A DNA stretch of 64,000 nt from Lactuca virosa (GCA_928212115.1 CAKMRJ010005745.1:224185998-224249997); one strand, 5' to 3'. Counted from the first letter of the stretch, positions 22,606 through 34,390 are shown. Numbers and translations are program-made. Notes: generated by a model from the sequence alone, not told the origin.

Positions 22606-24940
22606 GTATCCATATGTTACAGGTACATCTGTGATTGGGATCAAATACAAAGATGGTATTCTCATGGCTGCTGACATGGGAGGTTTGAGTTTCATACTCG
22701 AATTTTATTCAACTTTGACTTTTTGCTATTAATTTCATTGACTTTTGGTAGTTCACAGGATCTTATGGTTCCACTATACGTTATAAGAGTGTGGAGAGAA
22801 TGAAGCAAGTGGGGAAACATTCTCTCATTGGTGCAAGTGGAGAAATCAGTGATTTCCAAGAGATTCTTCGTTACCTTGATGAACTTATGTAAGTATCTTT
22901 TTTTATTGTTATTTTATGTTTGTTTAATAGTTTTTACTTTTGTTATAATTTATTTTGGAATACAGTTTGCATGACAATATGTGGGTTGATGGAAATTAAC
23001 TTGGTGCTAAAGAGGTCCACAATTATTTGACCCGGATTATGTACAATCGTCGCAACAAATTTGACCCGTTATGGAATTCACTAGTAATTGGTGGAGTAAA
23101 GAATGGACACAAGTATATTGGCTCTGTAAGTTCTTGGATCATGTTTTTGTTCTTGTTATTTCTTATGACATGTATTGGACAGAGATTGTGATTGATGTTA
23201 ATAGCAGTTTTTTGTCCCATGTAAAAAGGTGGTATGGAGACCGGGACTTGTGTCAAAGGGACAAAAGTTGCACCTTTTTTGTACCACCTAAAAAAGTGGA
23301 ACAATGTGAGAGAGAAACTGTGACTAATGTGAATGAGACAAAAATTGTTATTTTTTTTTGTCTTAACAAAAAAGGTGGGATAAAGACCATTGACACTATG
23401 TCAATGAGACAAAATATTGGAAGTTTTTGTCCTAACCAAAAATTGGGAGAGAAACTTTGACTAATGTTAATGAAACAAAAATTGTAATTTTTTGTTCTAA
23501 CAAGAATGGTGGAACAGAGACCATAAGGTGGTGGGACAGAGACAATGACTATGATGCGACTAAAACTAATTTCAATGGAACAAAAATTGCAATTTTTTAT
23601 CCAAACTAAAAATACGAGATAAAGACTGTGGAACGACTTATGTCAATAGGACAAAAGTTGCAATTTCTTGTCCTAACTAAAAAGGTGTGACTGATGTCTA
23701 TGAGACAAAATGTATAATTTTTTGTCCTAACCAAAAAGGTGAGATAAAGACTGTGGAACGACTGATGTCAATAGGACAAAAGTTGCAATTTTTTGTCTTA
23801 ACAAAAAACGTGGGACTGATGTCTATGAGACAAAATGTACAATTTTTTGTCCTAACCAAAAAAGTAAAAAAAGTGAAATAAAAGCTATGGAACAATTGAT
23901 GTCAATAGGACAAAAGTTGCAATTTTTTGTCCTAACCAAAAAGGTGATACTAATGTCTATGGGACAAAATGTACAATTTTTTATCCTAACAAAAAAGGTG
24001 GGACTAATGTCTATAAGATAAAATGTACAATTTTTTGTCTTAACCAAAAAAGTGAAATAAAGACTGTGGAACAATTGATGTCAATACAACAAAAGTTGCA
24101 ATTTTTTGTCCTAACAAAAAAGGTGGTACTAATGTCTATGGGATAAAATGTACAATTTTTTGTCCTAACCAAAAAGGTGGGATAAAGACTGTGATTGAAA
24201 CGATTGATGTCAATAGGACAGAAGTTGCAATTTTCTGTCCTAACTAAAAAGGTGTGATTGATGTTTATGAGACAAAATGTATAATTTTTTGTCCTAACCC
24301 AAAAGGTGGGATAAAGACTGTGACGGGGACTGATGTCAATAGGGACAAAAGTGACAATTTTTTCTCCCACTCAAAAAGGTGGGGGCAATGATTCACTATT
24401 GTCTACGCAAAAAGATGTTAATGGCTTCCTCATCCTTGTCGAAAATAGCCCTAGAAAGTGGTTCATAATGGAAGACTACTTAATTTTGATGATATTTATT
24501 ACTTGTGTGCAGGTTAGCATGATTGGTGTACACTTTGAAGACAATCATGTTGCCACTGGTTTTGGTAATCATCTTGCAAGGCCAATTCTTCGTGAGGAAT
24601 GGAGGGATGATTTGAGTTTTGAGGAGGGTGTCAAATTATTGGAAAAATGCATGCGCAACCTTCTATATCGTGATAGGTCAGTTGTCAACAAGATTCAGGT
24701 ATGAATCTTTAAATATGGCTAATGCATTTTATTTTTTACCCATAATTATTGGTAAAGAAATGTAAATGCATTGCTATTATGGGTAAAAATAAACTACATT
24801 GTCTTATATTGCTTTCTCTAACGATATAAATTTTGAAATGACAGATAGCAAAGATCACAGATGAAGGGTTGACCATTTCCGAGCCTTACTCTTTGAAGAC
24901 TTTATTTTGGGGCTTTTCAGAATCCAATAGTTTGTGCTGA
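22606..24940 (+). pseudogene. PBG1: 20S proteasome beta-4 subunit (PBG1) pseudogene
   Basis: Five exons can be read with splice sites: 22606-22682, 22759-22888, 22966-23125, 24513-24698 and 24845-24940. They match plant proteasome subunit beta type-4: YPYVTGTSVIGIKYKDG, GKHSLIGASGEISDFQEILR, NYLTRIMYNRRNKFDPLW, SMIGVHFEDNHVATGFG and GVKLLEKCMRN. In the third exon the conserved DDGNSLG reads VDGN-stop-LG: TAA at 22997-22999, one base from TCA. The C-terminus (KTLFWGFSESNSLC) is altered compared with the usual KTYWEFSSF ending. A likely leader (SDQQLVSPIVTQ) ends at a splice donor near 22034, but I could not fix a start codon. Because introns are kept it is a DNA-level duplicate and not a retrocopy. 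The beta-4 subunit is a non-catalytic part of the 20S core; this copy could at most give a truncated product. Confidence 0.85.
23190..24390. repeat. Minisatellite (about 62/125 bp units) filling a PBG1 pseudogene intron
   Basis: Tandem, diverged copies of a unit built from GGACAAAAGTTGCAATTTTT, TGTCCTAACCAAAAAGGTG and GGGACTGATGTC repeat about 18 times. A basic period of about 60-65 bp alternates two subtypes (GACAAAATGTACAATTTTTT and GACAAAAGTTGCAATTTTTT), giving a higher-order period near 125 bp (for example starts at 23695 and 23820). The array lies wholly between the third and fourth pseudogene exons and explains the 1.4-kb intron. Confidence 0.85.
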
Positions 24941-25426
24941 ATGATCATGGTAGGAAGAAGGAATTTGGGTTTTTTTTCAAGTGATGTAATTCTATAGGAT
25001 TCAAATGTTATGGTGTCTTAGATTTATATTAACATTTTTCATATTTGATTATATTGTTCAAATAAATAGATTTGATCTCTCATGTGTTTTTGTTTGCTTT
25101 TTAAATTAAAAAATAAGTATGAAATATTGCATGTTACATCTATTTACCGATAATAGCAATTTGTAACAAATAAAGTACATTGCTATTATCGGTAAGTAAA
25201 CATGAGCACATTGCTATTAGATGTTAAAAAATATATATATACATACGTTCATAATATGGAGAAGACAAATTGATGTAACATTAAAATGATATTTTAAGTA
25301 AACATAGAAACAAAAACAAGAAACCCATCAAGATCAAATTTACACTTCCTTTATGAACGAATTAATGGCTACACAATTATGAAAAGTACTAAAAATTAGA
25401 AAAACAGAAAGAAACACATATGAACT

Positions 25427-26874
25427 TCAGCAACAACCACTGGTTGATGCATCTGAAACAGGAGGCTTCTGTCTGAATATGTTTTTCTTCATAGTAGCTG
25501 ATCCCTCAGCAATCAGACTTGGTGTATCCATAATCTGCACATTTAAAGATATGCATTTAAATAGTAAAAAAAATATTACTATAAACATACTTAATGATTC
25601 ACACTGACCTTAATAATTTTGATCCATTACAACAATAATGAATCACACTTTTACGAACAAAATAAGTTAGATATAATAAGTTTTAGGCATACCTTTAAAA
25701 CAAGCTCCTCAAAACACTGCTCCACATTCACCCGAGTTTTTGCACTACACTCTATAAAAAGGCATCCGTATTCCCTTGCAAACTCGATTCCCTCTTTTTT
25801 TGTGACAACCCTATCACTTTCCTACAAAGGAAAACTACTTAGTTAACAGGTGACAGATAACAGATAACAGATGACAAGCATAACTTGGTATTGTATAATG
25901 TTTACCTTATCAACTTTATTTCCAACAAGCATCTTGATGCAATCTTGATTTGTTGAGTGCATATCAATTTCTTTGGCCCATATATCGGATAAATTTGTGA
26001 ATGTTTCTCGACGTGTTACATCATAAACTGCTTGTATATGTCACATGAAACAATTAGTTATATGAACAAAATGGAGTTGTTTATAGAAAAATCATTGTAT
26101 AACAAGTGTATGCAAAAACATATAATTCATCACATACCCATAATAACTCCTTGGGCTCCTCTGTAATATGAACTCGTTAAAGTTCTGAATCTTTCCTGCC
26201 CAGCTGTAAAATAAGTTATTAGATAACTTTCTAAGTATTTTAATTTTAAATAATTAGTTATTAATAAACTTTTACAATTACCAGTATCCCATATAGCAAG
26301 CTTTAACTTCTTCCCATCTATGGTGACAAATTTTACCTTAAAATCAACCCCTGTAATAATTAAAAACAATTCTTCAGAAGAAAAAAAGAAACATGTTGTG
26401 TTAAAGATAACAAGATGATATCAGTCACAATCTTTGGTTAAATTATCCAGAAAAATTGGAATTTATACATGATAAAGATAACAAGATGATCTAGGAAGGG
26501 AAGTTCCTGATTAGAGAAAAAGAAAGGTCACAGAATTATATCATGTTAATGGTTACTAAAATTGAGACATGTAAATCTTTTAGCTTTTGAGCTTCGCAGT
26601 TCATGTAAACAAAATGTGACTTTGGTAAAATCATGTTATGCTATATACAGAGAAACATGTTCCTAAGAAATCAACAGTTGCAAACAACAGATCTAATTTA
26701 GGAAATTACATGTAAATAAATGTGATCGAATGGTTTACCAATGGTAGGAGAAAGATCTTCAATGGCATTTGCGGAAGTGAAACTCAATAGAAGAGAACTT
26801 TTACCAACTCCTGAATCCCCAATTAACAACAACTTGAACAAATAATCAAAATCCGCACTCGCAGACGGATCCAT
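25427..26874 (-). CDS. RABC1: Rab small GTPase, RABC1 (Rab18-like)
   Basis: Six exons on the minus strand (26874-26739, 26350-26282, 26203-26138, 26027-25906, 25821-25693, 25534-25427) give 209 residues, a normal Rab length. All GTPase motifs are present: GDSGVGKSS (P-loop), DLSPTIGVDFKVK (switch I), WDTAGQERFRTL (switch II), GNKVDK and ECSAK. The C-terminus ends GCC, a double-cysteine geranylgeranylation site. The closest family is plant RABC1/Rab18, which works in vesicle traffic and at ER/lipid-droplet membranes in other eukaryotes (family knowledge). The start MDPSASADFDYLFK matches the short family leader; an upstream in-frame ATG at 26931 would add 19 residues and is less likely. The stretch between P-loop and switch I (SFTSANAIEDLSP) appears one residue longer than the Arabidopsis protein. 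All introns are GT-AG. The gene looks intact. Confidence 0.92.
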
Positions 26875-26939
26875 TGATAAACTAGAATCAGTCTCGAACT
26901 CTAGAAAACAATCGATGCCACAATGTTTCACAACCCCAA

Positions 26940-28131
26940 ATTAAACGCATAAAAACAACATTAATGGCTAGCAGAATCAATGAGGAGAAAGAAAAACAGA
27001 TAATTGCGAACCAAATTTCCCGATCTAGAAAGATGAACAATTCTAAAGGGTATTGTAACTAAGATTTACAACAAAAATTATCAATACATCGAATATTAAA
27101 TGTAAACTTGATCGAGTTTGCGATGATTGAAAGCAAAAGTGCAGAAACGAGAAGGAATCTCCTCTGAATCACGAACGTTTATATACAAAGGCGACTGATA
27201 ATTTATTCGGTGACATTGGGATTGGGTGGCACTTTTGTGTTGTTCTTTTCAGGCTTCTCGGTGGAGAAAAAGAAAATCGTCGAAAGAGAAAGGACAAAAA
27301 AAAATAGTAGTAGTTATAATTTTTTGTTCAAATTACAAAAATAGTCCATTTGCTTGTCATAAGTTGGGAATATAGTTCAATATTTTTTTATATAATGTTT
27401 GATCATTCATAAATTTAACTCTATTGCACTTTTAGTCTCCTGACAATTTTTTTAGAGCATTGCATAAATATCACAACTTGATGGTATTGTCAAGGTCATC
27501 TTAGAATATACAATTAGGACAAATAGTGAATGATTTGATTGATCCCAAAACATAAATGAGGTGATTAGTTTGTTGACCTAGCACTCAATCCTTGCATACG
27601 AATCTTTTATATGTGTGTCCATATGTTGACTCGTAGCTTATTTGGAGAATCAACATTGCATCAACTAGGGTGCATATCAAAGTAACTAATTCGATTAAAC
27701 CTCGTATAGTTGTTTTCTTATATGATCCTATTGATGGTCTTGTTGGATGGTGCATCAATATCGGGTAACTGTTTTCTTCCGTTGTTGTCATAATCTTTAT
27801 GACTAATACTAGTATCAGAACCTTTCATGGAGACCATATTAGTGTAAACCAAGTCCCGGTTTTAGTTCAAATCAAATTTAGGGATATGAATTGCAAAAAT
27901 GAAAAACAACATAGATCTCATTTTTATCGATGTAGTTTCGTCACACACATTTAACCTTGAGATGTGTGTGGACCGTGCACAACCAATAAATCTCAACATC
28001 TTTTGTTTTTGCTTTTGTTTGTTGAAATAATTCATGTATGTGGTATATAAAGTCAAAATGTTAGTTTTTATGCATTATCAATTACAAGGGCGGTAGAGAG
28101 TTTAAGTTGTCACTTGGTAATACATTTATGA
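26940..28131. other. RABC1 upstream region and intergenic DNA, no gene seen
   Basis: The first 300 bp should contain the 5' UTR and promoter of the Rab gene. The rest is AT-rich and I see no coding sequence. Confidence 0.5.
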
Positions 28132-30357
28132 AGAGTTTTTGGTAAAAATAGGATACTTTTGAAATTGATGGGTAGAAATAGGGTAGGTATTTTTGCTTGG
28201 CCCCCACTGGTCTTTAGAATTAAACAAAATTTAGATTTTACATTTTTGGTCCTTTAGCTTATATCATTATTTTTTTATATAGCTTTTTTTATTAAAAACT
28301 CTACCTTTTAACCTTATTATATATTATACATTAATTACTTTATTCAAATTATATATTATACATTAATTACTTTAATTAAGAATATGTTCATGTATTATTT
28401 TTAGGAAATTACATTTTTAAATAAATCTAATCAACATCTTCAAATAAACACCAATATTGAATATATTATATTGTTACAAAATTACAAAAGCATTTAAATA
28501 TGACATTACATTACTAAATAAACATTAAATAATAATACAAATTAAGCACACATTTAAACATAAATTAATAAAAGTACATGCTTCACATGACATTGTATCT
28601 TGGTTGAGAATTTGAACAATTTTATTGATTATGACCAGGTTGGTGGCATAGCCCACATTTACCAGGTTCGTTGGGTGGCGAATGTCCATCTCATTATGAA
28701 AACGGTTTGAACGTCTCCGACCTTGATGAAGAGAGAGTTTTGAGTAATATGTTTGAATCTTCCAATCTGACTCTAACCAATATTCAACATGAGAAAGTGG
28801 TAGAAAAGCATAATTATACTGATGTTTATACATCATTGTAGTGTACACATTATTCACAATAGAAAGAGGGTTATCCCCTTTATACCGACAAACTGAAAAA
28901 GCATGAGAACACGAGAATCTTTCCATTTGCCATTTTCCACATGTGCATGTTTGTTGAAAATAATGGACATTATACGCATTTCCTCCGGTGCCATTTATTC
29001 GTAACTTTGTAACAATTTTGTAGACACCTTCATTGTGATCAAACTCGGTTAGAGGTGTATTGCAATTCATTGCAACATTATTATACTTTCTAAAAATTTA
29101 AACGGTTCTGTTGAATGTAAGGTCAATACACGCCCTAATCGGTAGATGTCTTGCTCCCCGCAACACACTATTCATACTCTCAGAGATATTTGTTGTCAAG
29201 ATACTCCATCTACTATTTTCATCATATAAAAGACACCAATGACTTTTATTGATTTGTTTTAAATACTGCCAAGCTTCAAGTTTGAGTTTTTTTAACTTCT
29301 CTCATATTTGTAACAAACTTCTTTTTCTGTGTGGCGCTCCCAATAGTCCAACATAACTTTTTAAAACTAAAGTTCTTGTATCTTTTCATAAAATTACTTC
29401 TAATGTGTCGAAGACAGAATCGACGGTATGCTAATGGCTCTTTCCATTCTTGTAGATTTTCCATTGCATGGATTATTTCTAGGTGCCTATCCGAAAGTAC
29501 ACATAATTGTCTATCTTGAGCAACAAAATGTCTGAGTTGGTAAAAGAACCAACACCAAATGTGTGATGACTCTTCATCGACAATAGCATATGAAACATGT
29601 AATATATTATTGTGAGCATCTTTTGTGATAGCAACAAGCAATTTCCCCTTATATGAACCCTTCAAATGACAACCATTAACATAAATAACAGGTTGGCATA
29701 GACGAAAAACATCAATAGCAGGTCCAAAAGCCCAAAAAATATACTTGAATGTTGCAACATTTGAGGAGTCATTTGGCTTATGAAACCACTTCACAATGGA
29801 TGAAAAAAACTGATGATAAAAAGAGAAATTTATAATACAAAAAATGAATTGATTAGACAATTAAGCATTTGCTTTCTTTGAGTTTTCATGAACACTCACA
29901 ATGACTTTTCATAGGCTTTTGGAGGTATGCTATCATGAATAGATATTTTGGAGTTTTCAAAAAATAACAAAAATATAAAATAACAAAAATATTCATATGT
30001 TTATTAATTATAATAAAAATCGATCAAATAAATGTAATATATTAAATACTGAAATTTATTCATAGGTATTTATGAGTTCTATAATAAGTTATTGAAAATA
30101 TTCATTAGAATTTGATTATATATTTTTAATAATAGGAGTAAACACTAAAGTTTTTGTTAATAAAAGCTAACAAAAAATAATGATGTAACTCAGAGGACGA
30201 AAAATGTAACATTCAATGTTTATTCAATTCTAAAAGTAAGAAACTGAACATAACTGTTGGAGCCCCAGGCAAATAGACCCATTTCTACAACGAAAAAAGA
30301 AAACTGCCATGTTTCTACCAATCATTCTCAAAACTATCATATTTTTACCAAAAACTC
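28132..30357 (-). mobile_element. Mutator-like element (MULE) with perfect 9-bp target duplication
   Basis: The direct repeat CATTTATGA flanks the element at 28123-28131 and 30358-30366. Both ends carry long inverted repeats of about 60-80 bp, beginning (A)GAGTTTTTGGTAAAAATA and continuing with GGTAGAAA words. The interior encodes a MULE transposase and a SWIM zinc finger on the minus strand. Long inverted ends plus a 9-bp duplication are diagnostic of the Mutator superfamily. Confidence 0.9.
28525..29860 (-). pseudogene. MULE transposase, broken
   Basis: The frame 29860-29276 holds the MULE transposase core (VNGCHLKGSYKGKLL, AIVDEESSHIWCWFF, LSDRHLEIIHAME, CLRHIRSNFMKRY). The frame 29070-28525 holds the SWIM zinc finger (CTCGKWQMERFSCSHAFSVC: CxC...CxH). 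The two are separated by a break near 29070-29280, where the joining part is in other frames. In the first frame the family's DGTHL motif reads NGCHL, so the first catalytic Asp is replaced by Asn. The N-terminal DNA-binding region is missing. The protein should be inactive. Confidence 0.85.
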
Positions 30358-30366
30358 CATTTATGA

Positions 30367-31560
30367 TTTGGAAGTATGGGTGGACTTAGCATACTCGTAA
30401 AGGTGAAGAATTATAGGTTCCAAGCGGATACATTCATAGTCTAGAGATTTTAAATAGGATTACAAACGAACTCAACCAAAAAAAAAGTTGTTTGTGTTTG
30501 CTAGTTTAAGTTTACTAAACAAACAAATGAACACGAACACATAACTAAACAAACTTTTTTGTTTGTGTTTTTTCGTTTAAAGATTATGTTGTCCGTGTTC
30601 ATTCGTTAAGAAGCTAAATGAAGATAAATAAATATAAATGAACGAACATATTCATATATAAACATCCAAACAAAGAAATGCACATAAACAAAATTGGTAT
30701 ATACAAGTTCCACAATTCAAAACATCCCAAAGTCTAGAAGCATTTCAAAAGTAAAGTCTATATATCATCATCTATATCTTTTGTCTTCTCTAAATCGCAA
30801 ACTTGAAAAGTTTCATGGTTTGACTTCATTACATCCAAATAATTTTATAGCGTAAATGAACTGATACAGAAGGCTAACGAAGGGAAATGAATGGAAAAAC
30901 CTATTTTTTGCTCGTTTATTAAATAAACGAATTCAAACAATCTTTCCACCAAGAGGCTCAAATAATTTTCTGATTGATTACATTCCTAGTTTTAACTTTT
31001 AAGTGTATAAATAAAAGGGAACTTAAAATGACCCAAAAACTAATTAAGGGCACGTTTTGTGATAGATTATCACGTTGATTCCAATTTTATTTTTAGGCTT
31101 ATCATCTCTCATTTCCTCCCCATATAAGCTTTCAATAGTAAAGAAATACAAAGCCGATTCTTGGCACCGTTTGAAGCATTTCTTTGTTGTATTGATTCCA
31201 CAAACACGATTAGTTCATCTCTCTTTGTTGTATTGTCACCCTTCGGGTCTTTCCGCTATACCATGGCAATGATCATGTTGTGACTTCTTAATAAGAAAAT
31301 CTGCCTATAGTCCTTCAAAGACAACGGGTCTTTAATTTTCAGGATTAGAGAAATGAAAGAGGAGTTATATATGCCGTATATTCATATATAATTTGTACAT
31401 ACATATACCACATAATACAATCTTTTAGAAATTAAAATTCATTATATATAATTTATATAAGATGATAATTCAACGCCGACAAATACTTTTTTCATTACTG
31501 TTCATAACAGAAAAAGAAAAGTGAGACCAACATATGGAAACCATGAGACCAAAGAAAGCA
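30367..31560. other. AT-rich intergenic DNA, no gene seen
   Basis: Words such as GTTTGTGTTT, AACGAACA and AAACAAACAAATGAACACG occur in both orientations at 30460-30920 and suggest a decayed foldback element, but I could not pair its ends. No coding sequence is seen. Confidence 0.45.
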
Positions 31561-31561
31561 A

Positions 31562-32542
31562 TCAAACTTGAGGTTGACGAGGAGGCTGCCCTAGCTCAAC
31601 ATCCTTGTTGGCCTTGAACACAGGCTCGACCTGGCTTAGATAACCTCCAAGTTGAGTCGACAATCCTACCTTATCGATGGGTTCACGATGATACGACTTG
31701 CAAATAAGATAAAGCAGCGTTTGGGCGACATAGCCAAGCAGAAACATGTTCATAAGTAAAAAGAGGCACACTAGACCCACGATTAGCGTTAAAAATGTGA
31801 AGTTCCATACAAACACGTAGAACAAGATCAAGATCCCTGCAAAGATGCAATATAACACGAAGAACACAAACCATGATAACCACCTCTTCCCTTTAATAAG
31901 ACTATTGCCTTTCATCATTGCTTTCAGTCCATACGAGCTTTCTAAAACAGTAACCACACTAGCAAGCTGCCATATCGCTGTAATATAAATAAACCCGATG
32001 GCGTATACAGAAAACAACACCCAAAACAGGATCGAACCAAACGTGGTTTCCGAAATGGTGGTTGCCCAGATGAGAAGTACTACTCCCGACACAACGTTGT
32101 AGATAAAAAAACCAAAATAAGTCCATAAGAAAGTTAAAGCAAGTCTCTTCCAAACCCTAGGGACAATTTTCATGACTTTGTTGAATGTCACATCACCTCC
32201 GGTATACACGGTGGCTATGGTGTAAACGATTGCAGCAGTTGAGAGGAGAGAAAAGAGGAAGAGGAAGGTCAAATAGACAAACTTGAAAACCCAATAGCCG
32301 ATCCATTCAGATGATACCCTACGATGATAGTAGTACTGATTGTCCCTATTTTCATAGCGCTCGATACGCAGATTAAGTACGTCAGCAATGATGATATGAG
32401 CCAGGAAAATGAAAGAGAGTGGTAGGATGAAAGTTACGGTGATCTGAGCGAAGATTTTCTTCCATGAGAAGATGGTTTTTACAGATTCTTTGAAGAGGCC
32501 AAAGAAACCTACACTTTGCATCTCTGCTTGATCTCTATCCAT
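31562..32542 (-). CDS. Plant-specific six-span membrane protein
   Basis: This is one uninterrupted exon of 326 codons. It has about six hydrophobic helices, at roughly residues 33-55, 85-112, 133-158, 166-192, 223-248 and 252-282. The N-terminus (MDRDQAEMQSVGFFGLFKESV, then KTIFSWKKIFAQI) and the helix 1 start TFILPLSFIFLAH are typical of a plant membrane-protein family. That family is usually annotated only as a transmembrane protein or, loosely, a polyadenylate-binding-protein-binding-like protein. Its biochemical role is not known to me. The C-terminal 40 residues are polar and probably cytosolic. A TATA box lies 76 bp upstream of the ATG. The frame is intact and the gene is probably functional. 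Confidence 0.85.
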   Translation of the reverse strand: MDRDQAEMQSVGFFGLFKESVKTIFSWKKIFAQITVTFILPLSFIFLAHIIIADVLNLRIERYENRDNQYYYHRRVSSEWIGYWVFKFVYLTFLFLFSLLSTAAIVYTIATVYTGGDVTFNKVMKIVPRVWKRLALTFLWTYFGFFIYNVVSGVVLLIWATTISETTFGSILFWVLFSVYAIGFIYITAIWQLASVVTVLESSYGLKAMMKGNSLIKGKRWLSWFVFFVLYCIFAGILILFYVFVWNFTFLTLIVGLVCLFLLMNMFLLGYVAQTLLYLICKSYHREPIDKVGLSTQLGGYLSQVEPVFKANKDVELGQPPRQPQV

Positions 32543-32617
32543 GGATTATGTTTATGTTTGCAAAGGGTGGGAAGGGGTATAGGGAGAAGTGGAAATGAAT
32601 AGAAAATTTCGGCTTAA

Positions 32618-32624
32618 ATTTATA
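32618..32624 (-). promoter_or_regulatory. TATA box of the membrane-protein gene
   Basis: TATAAAT on the minus strand, 76 bp upstream of the ATG at 32542. The spacing suits a short plant 5' UTR. Confidence 0.6.
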
Positions 32625-33016
32625 GAACAGTTATTCTTCAAAACGATCGACTCTTACTTTGTAAAGAACTATACAATGGTCACCATGTGTGTAAAGGTTA
32701 AATGGCCTTAGTTTTTCACGCGAAAGGTACATGCCAGTTGGGTTAATGGAATCCTTCATATGTGCTATGTTCCATTCATATAGGTTTAAAAGGAGGACTA
32801 TAATAAAGAAAGGAAATTAATGAGATTTTGGTAGTATTACTAAATATATGACGATATTGTTAAGGACTTAAGGTTCTTTATTTCATATTTTTGTTATCAT
32901 ATATATATTTATAGAAATTAAGTAATCATGCTAATGTGGAATATTTTCCATATATCTCATTCATCCAAATCCAAAACAGAGCCTAAGCGTACATAAATAT
33001 GAATATCGGGCCTATC

Positions 33017-33477
33017 CACGATTGTAGAACTCGTTACTCGGTACCTGCTCGGCCGACTACCGAGCAGCTAGTACTCGGGGAGTACTCGATTTCAATAATT
33101 CAAGTAGAAATATTTTTAGGGACATCATATATGTCAAAATCATAAGTTAAAATCATAAGTCGATTGAAATATATAAGAAAATTAGATACATGTGAATACA
33201 CAAAAACTGGAAAACACATAATGGTCTCACTTCGTGAATAATTACTGAAAATTTAAGATATATATATGTAGTAATAATCACATGTGTGTGTTAAATAATA
33301 AATCATTAATTCTATTATACATATTAATCACCGAGTTGACCGAGTTTTACAACATTGCTTAGTTCAGTAAGGGGCCGGTTGGGGAGTACTCGGGATTTTG
33401 CAACTCGCTTCGGTAAGGGGCCGAGTAGCGAGTACTCGGAGGAGTAATCTGCCAACTCGGCGAGTTTTACAACACTA
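33017..33477. mobile_element. Non-autonomous hAT element with 8-bp target duplication
   Basis: The direct repeat GGCCTATC flanks the element at 33009-33016 and 33478-33485. The ends are inverted (CACGATTGTAGAACTCG on the left; TAGTGTTGTAAAACTCG read from the right). The sub-ends are full of GAGTACTCGG words. There is no coding capacity. An 8-bp duplication is typical of hAT elements. Confidence 0.85.
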
Positions 33478-33554
33478 GGCCTATCTATGCATAATACCTA
33501 CATTGTCTAATTCGCCCCCGCAGTGGGAGCGGTAGATAGCAAGCGGACAATTAT

Positions 33555-33989
33555 TCTATCTACCCTAACAAATAAAGATTTTTTTGACACATGTCATACT
33601 CTCATTCATTTTGTCACATGTCATTTTATGGTTATTTTAATTTAGTTTTTATTCCATATGTCATTTTATGATTTTTTTTTTCATTTTATTAAATTCCACA
33701 TAATATTAAAATGTAATAATAATCCAATACATATAATAATAAATTCATATCAATTTTATTAATGAACTTTCCTTCTAATTTCAAAATTCATAAATCAAAG
33801 CTTCATTAATTTCATTTGTTTATTTGTCTAAATTATTTATTTAAATTTATAAGAGAAAAAACATTTTAATTTTAATAATTCAATATTTTTATTACTTTTC
33901 TTATAAATTAAAACTTCTCAAATATTTAAATTTTCATATTTAATTTTTCTTTAAAATAAACTAATGTAATGCATGGGTCCCACACCTAG
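33555..33989 (+). mobile_element. Mini-Helitron (435 bp)
   Basis: The 5' end is TCTATCTACCCTAACAAATA. The 3' end is GCATGGGTCCCACACCTAG followed by T, with a small hairpin (TGGG/CCCA) just before CTAG. The 3' end resembles that of the larger Helitron ending at 7120. The interior is AT-rich and non-coding. Confidence 0.65.
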
Positions 33990-34140
33990 TCATAATATAT
34001 ATGTGCGATTGTGTAATTAATATTCTGCAATTATTAGTTTTGTTGCTTGAGATACACATGTTTTCGGTTATTCCATAAATTATATATTAAAATATAGAAA
34101 CAAATTCACTGCACAGTTCAAAGTTCAAACAAATGTCTTA

Positions 34141-34388
34141 GGGATAATGACTTGAAAGAGTAATGGACTTTTGACTTTGTTCACATTTAGTCACTAAACA
34201 TTTTCTCATTATCTATTTGTCACTGAACTATTGAAACTGTTCACATTTTACTCTTATAACCGGTAACAACTGGTCATAAGGGTAAAATGTGAACAATTTC
34301 AATAGTTCAGTGACAAATAGATAATGAAAAAAAATTTGGTGACTAAATGTAAACAAAGTTGAAAGTTCTTTTTCCTCTCAAATTATCC
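34141..34388. mobile_element. Palindromic MITE, copy 1
   Basis: The element is almost one long inverted repeat: ACATTTAGTCACTAAAC, TTTGTCACTGAACTATTG and TTCACATTTTA in the left arm recur reverse-complemented in the right arm, around a centre at about 34262. It is flanked by TA on both sides (34139-34140 and 34389-34390). It does not encode protein. A transcript would form a hairpin with arms of about 110 bp. Confidence 0.8.
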
Positions 34389-34390
34389 TA

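Noticed and set aside
23071..24370. Several open frames on both strands in the proteasome pseudogene intron
   Set aside because: They are produced by the tandem repeat whose unit lacks stops; not genes.
23190..24390. CRISPR-like spaced repeats
   Set aside because: Units are contiguous and diverged with no unique spacers, and the host is a plant.
30460..30940. Possible foldback element with GTTTGTGTTT / AACGAACA words
   Set aside because: The words are scattered and no paired ends or target duplication could be located.
31683..32153. Smaller minus-strand frames overlapping the membrane-protein gene
   Set aside because: They lie in other frames of the long intact gene at 31562-32542.
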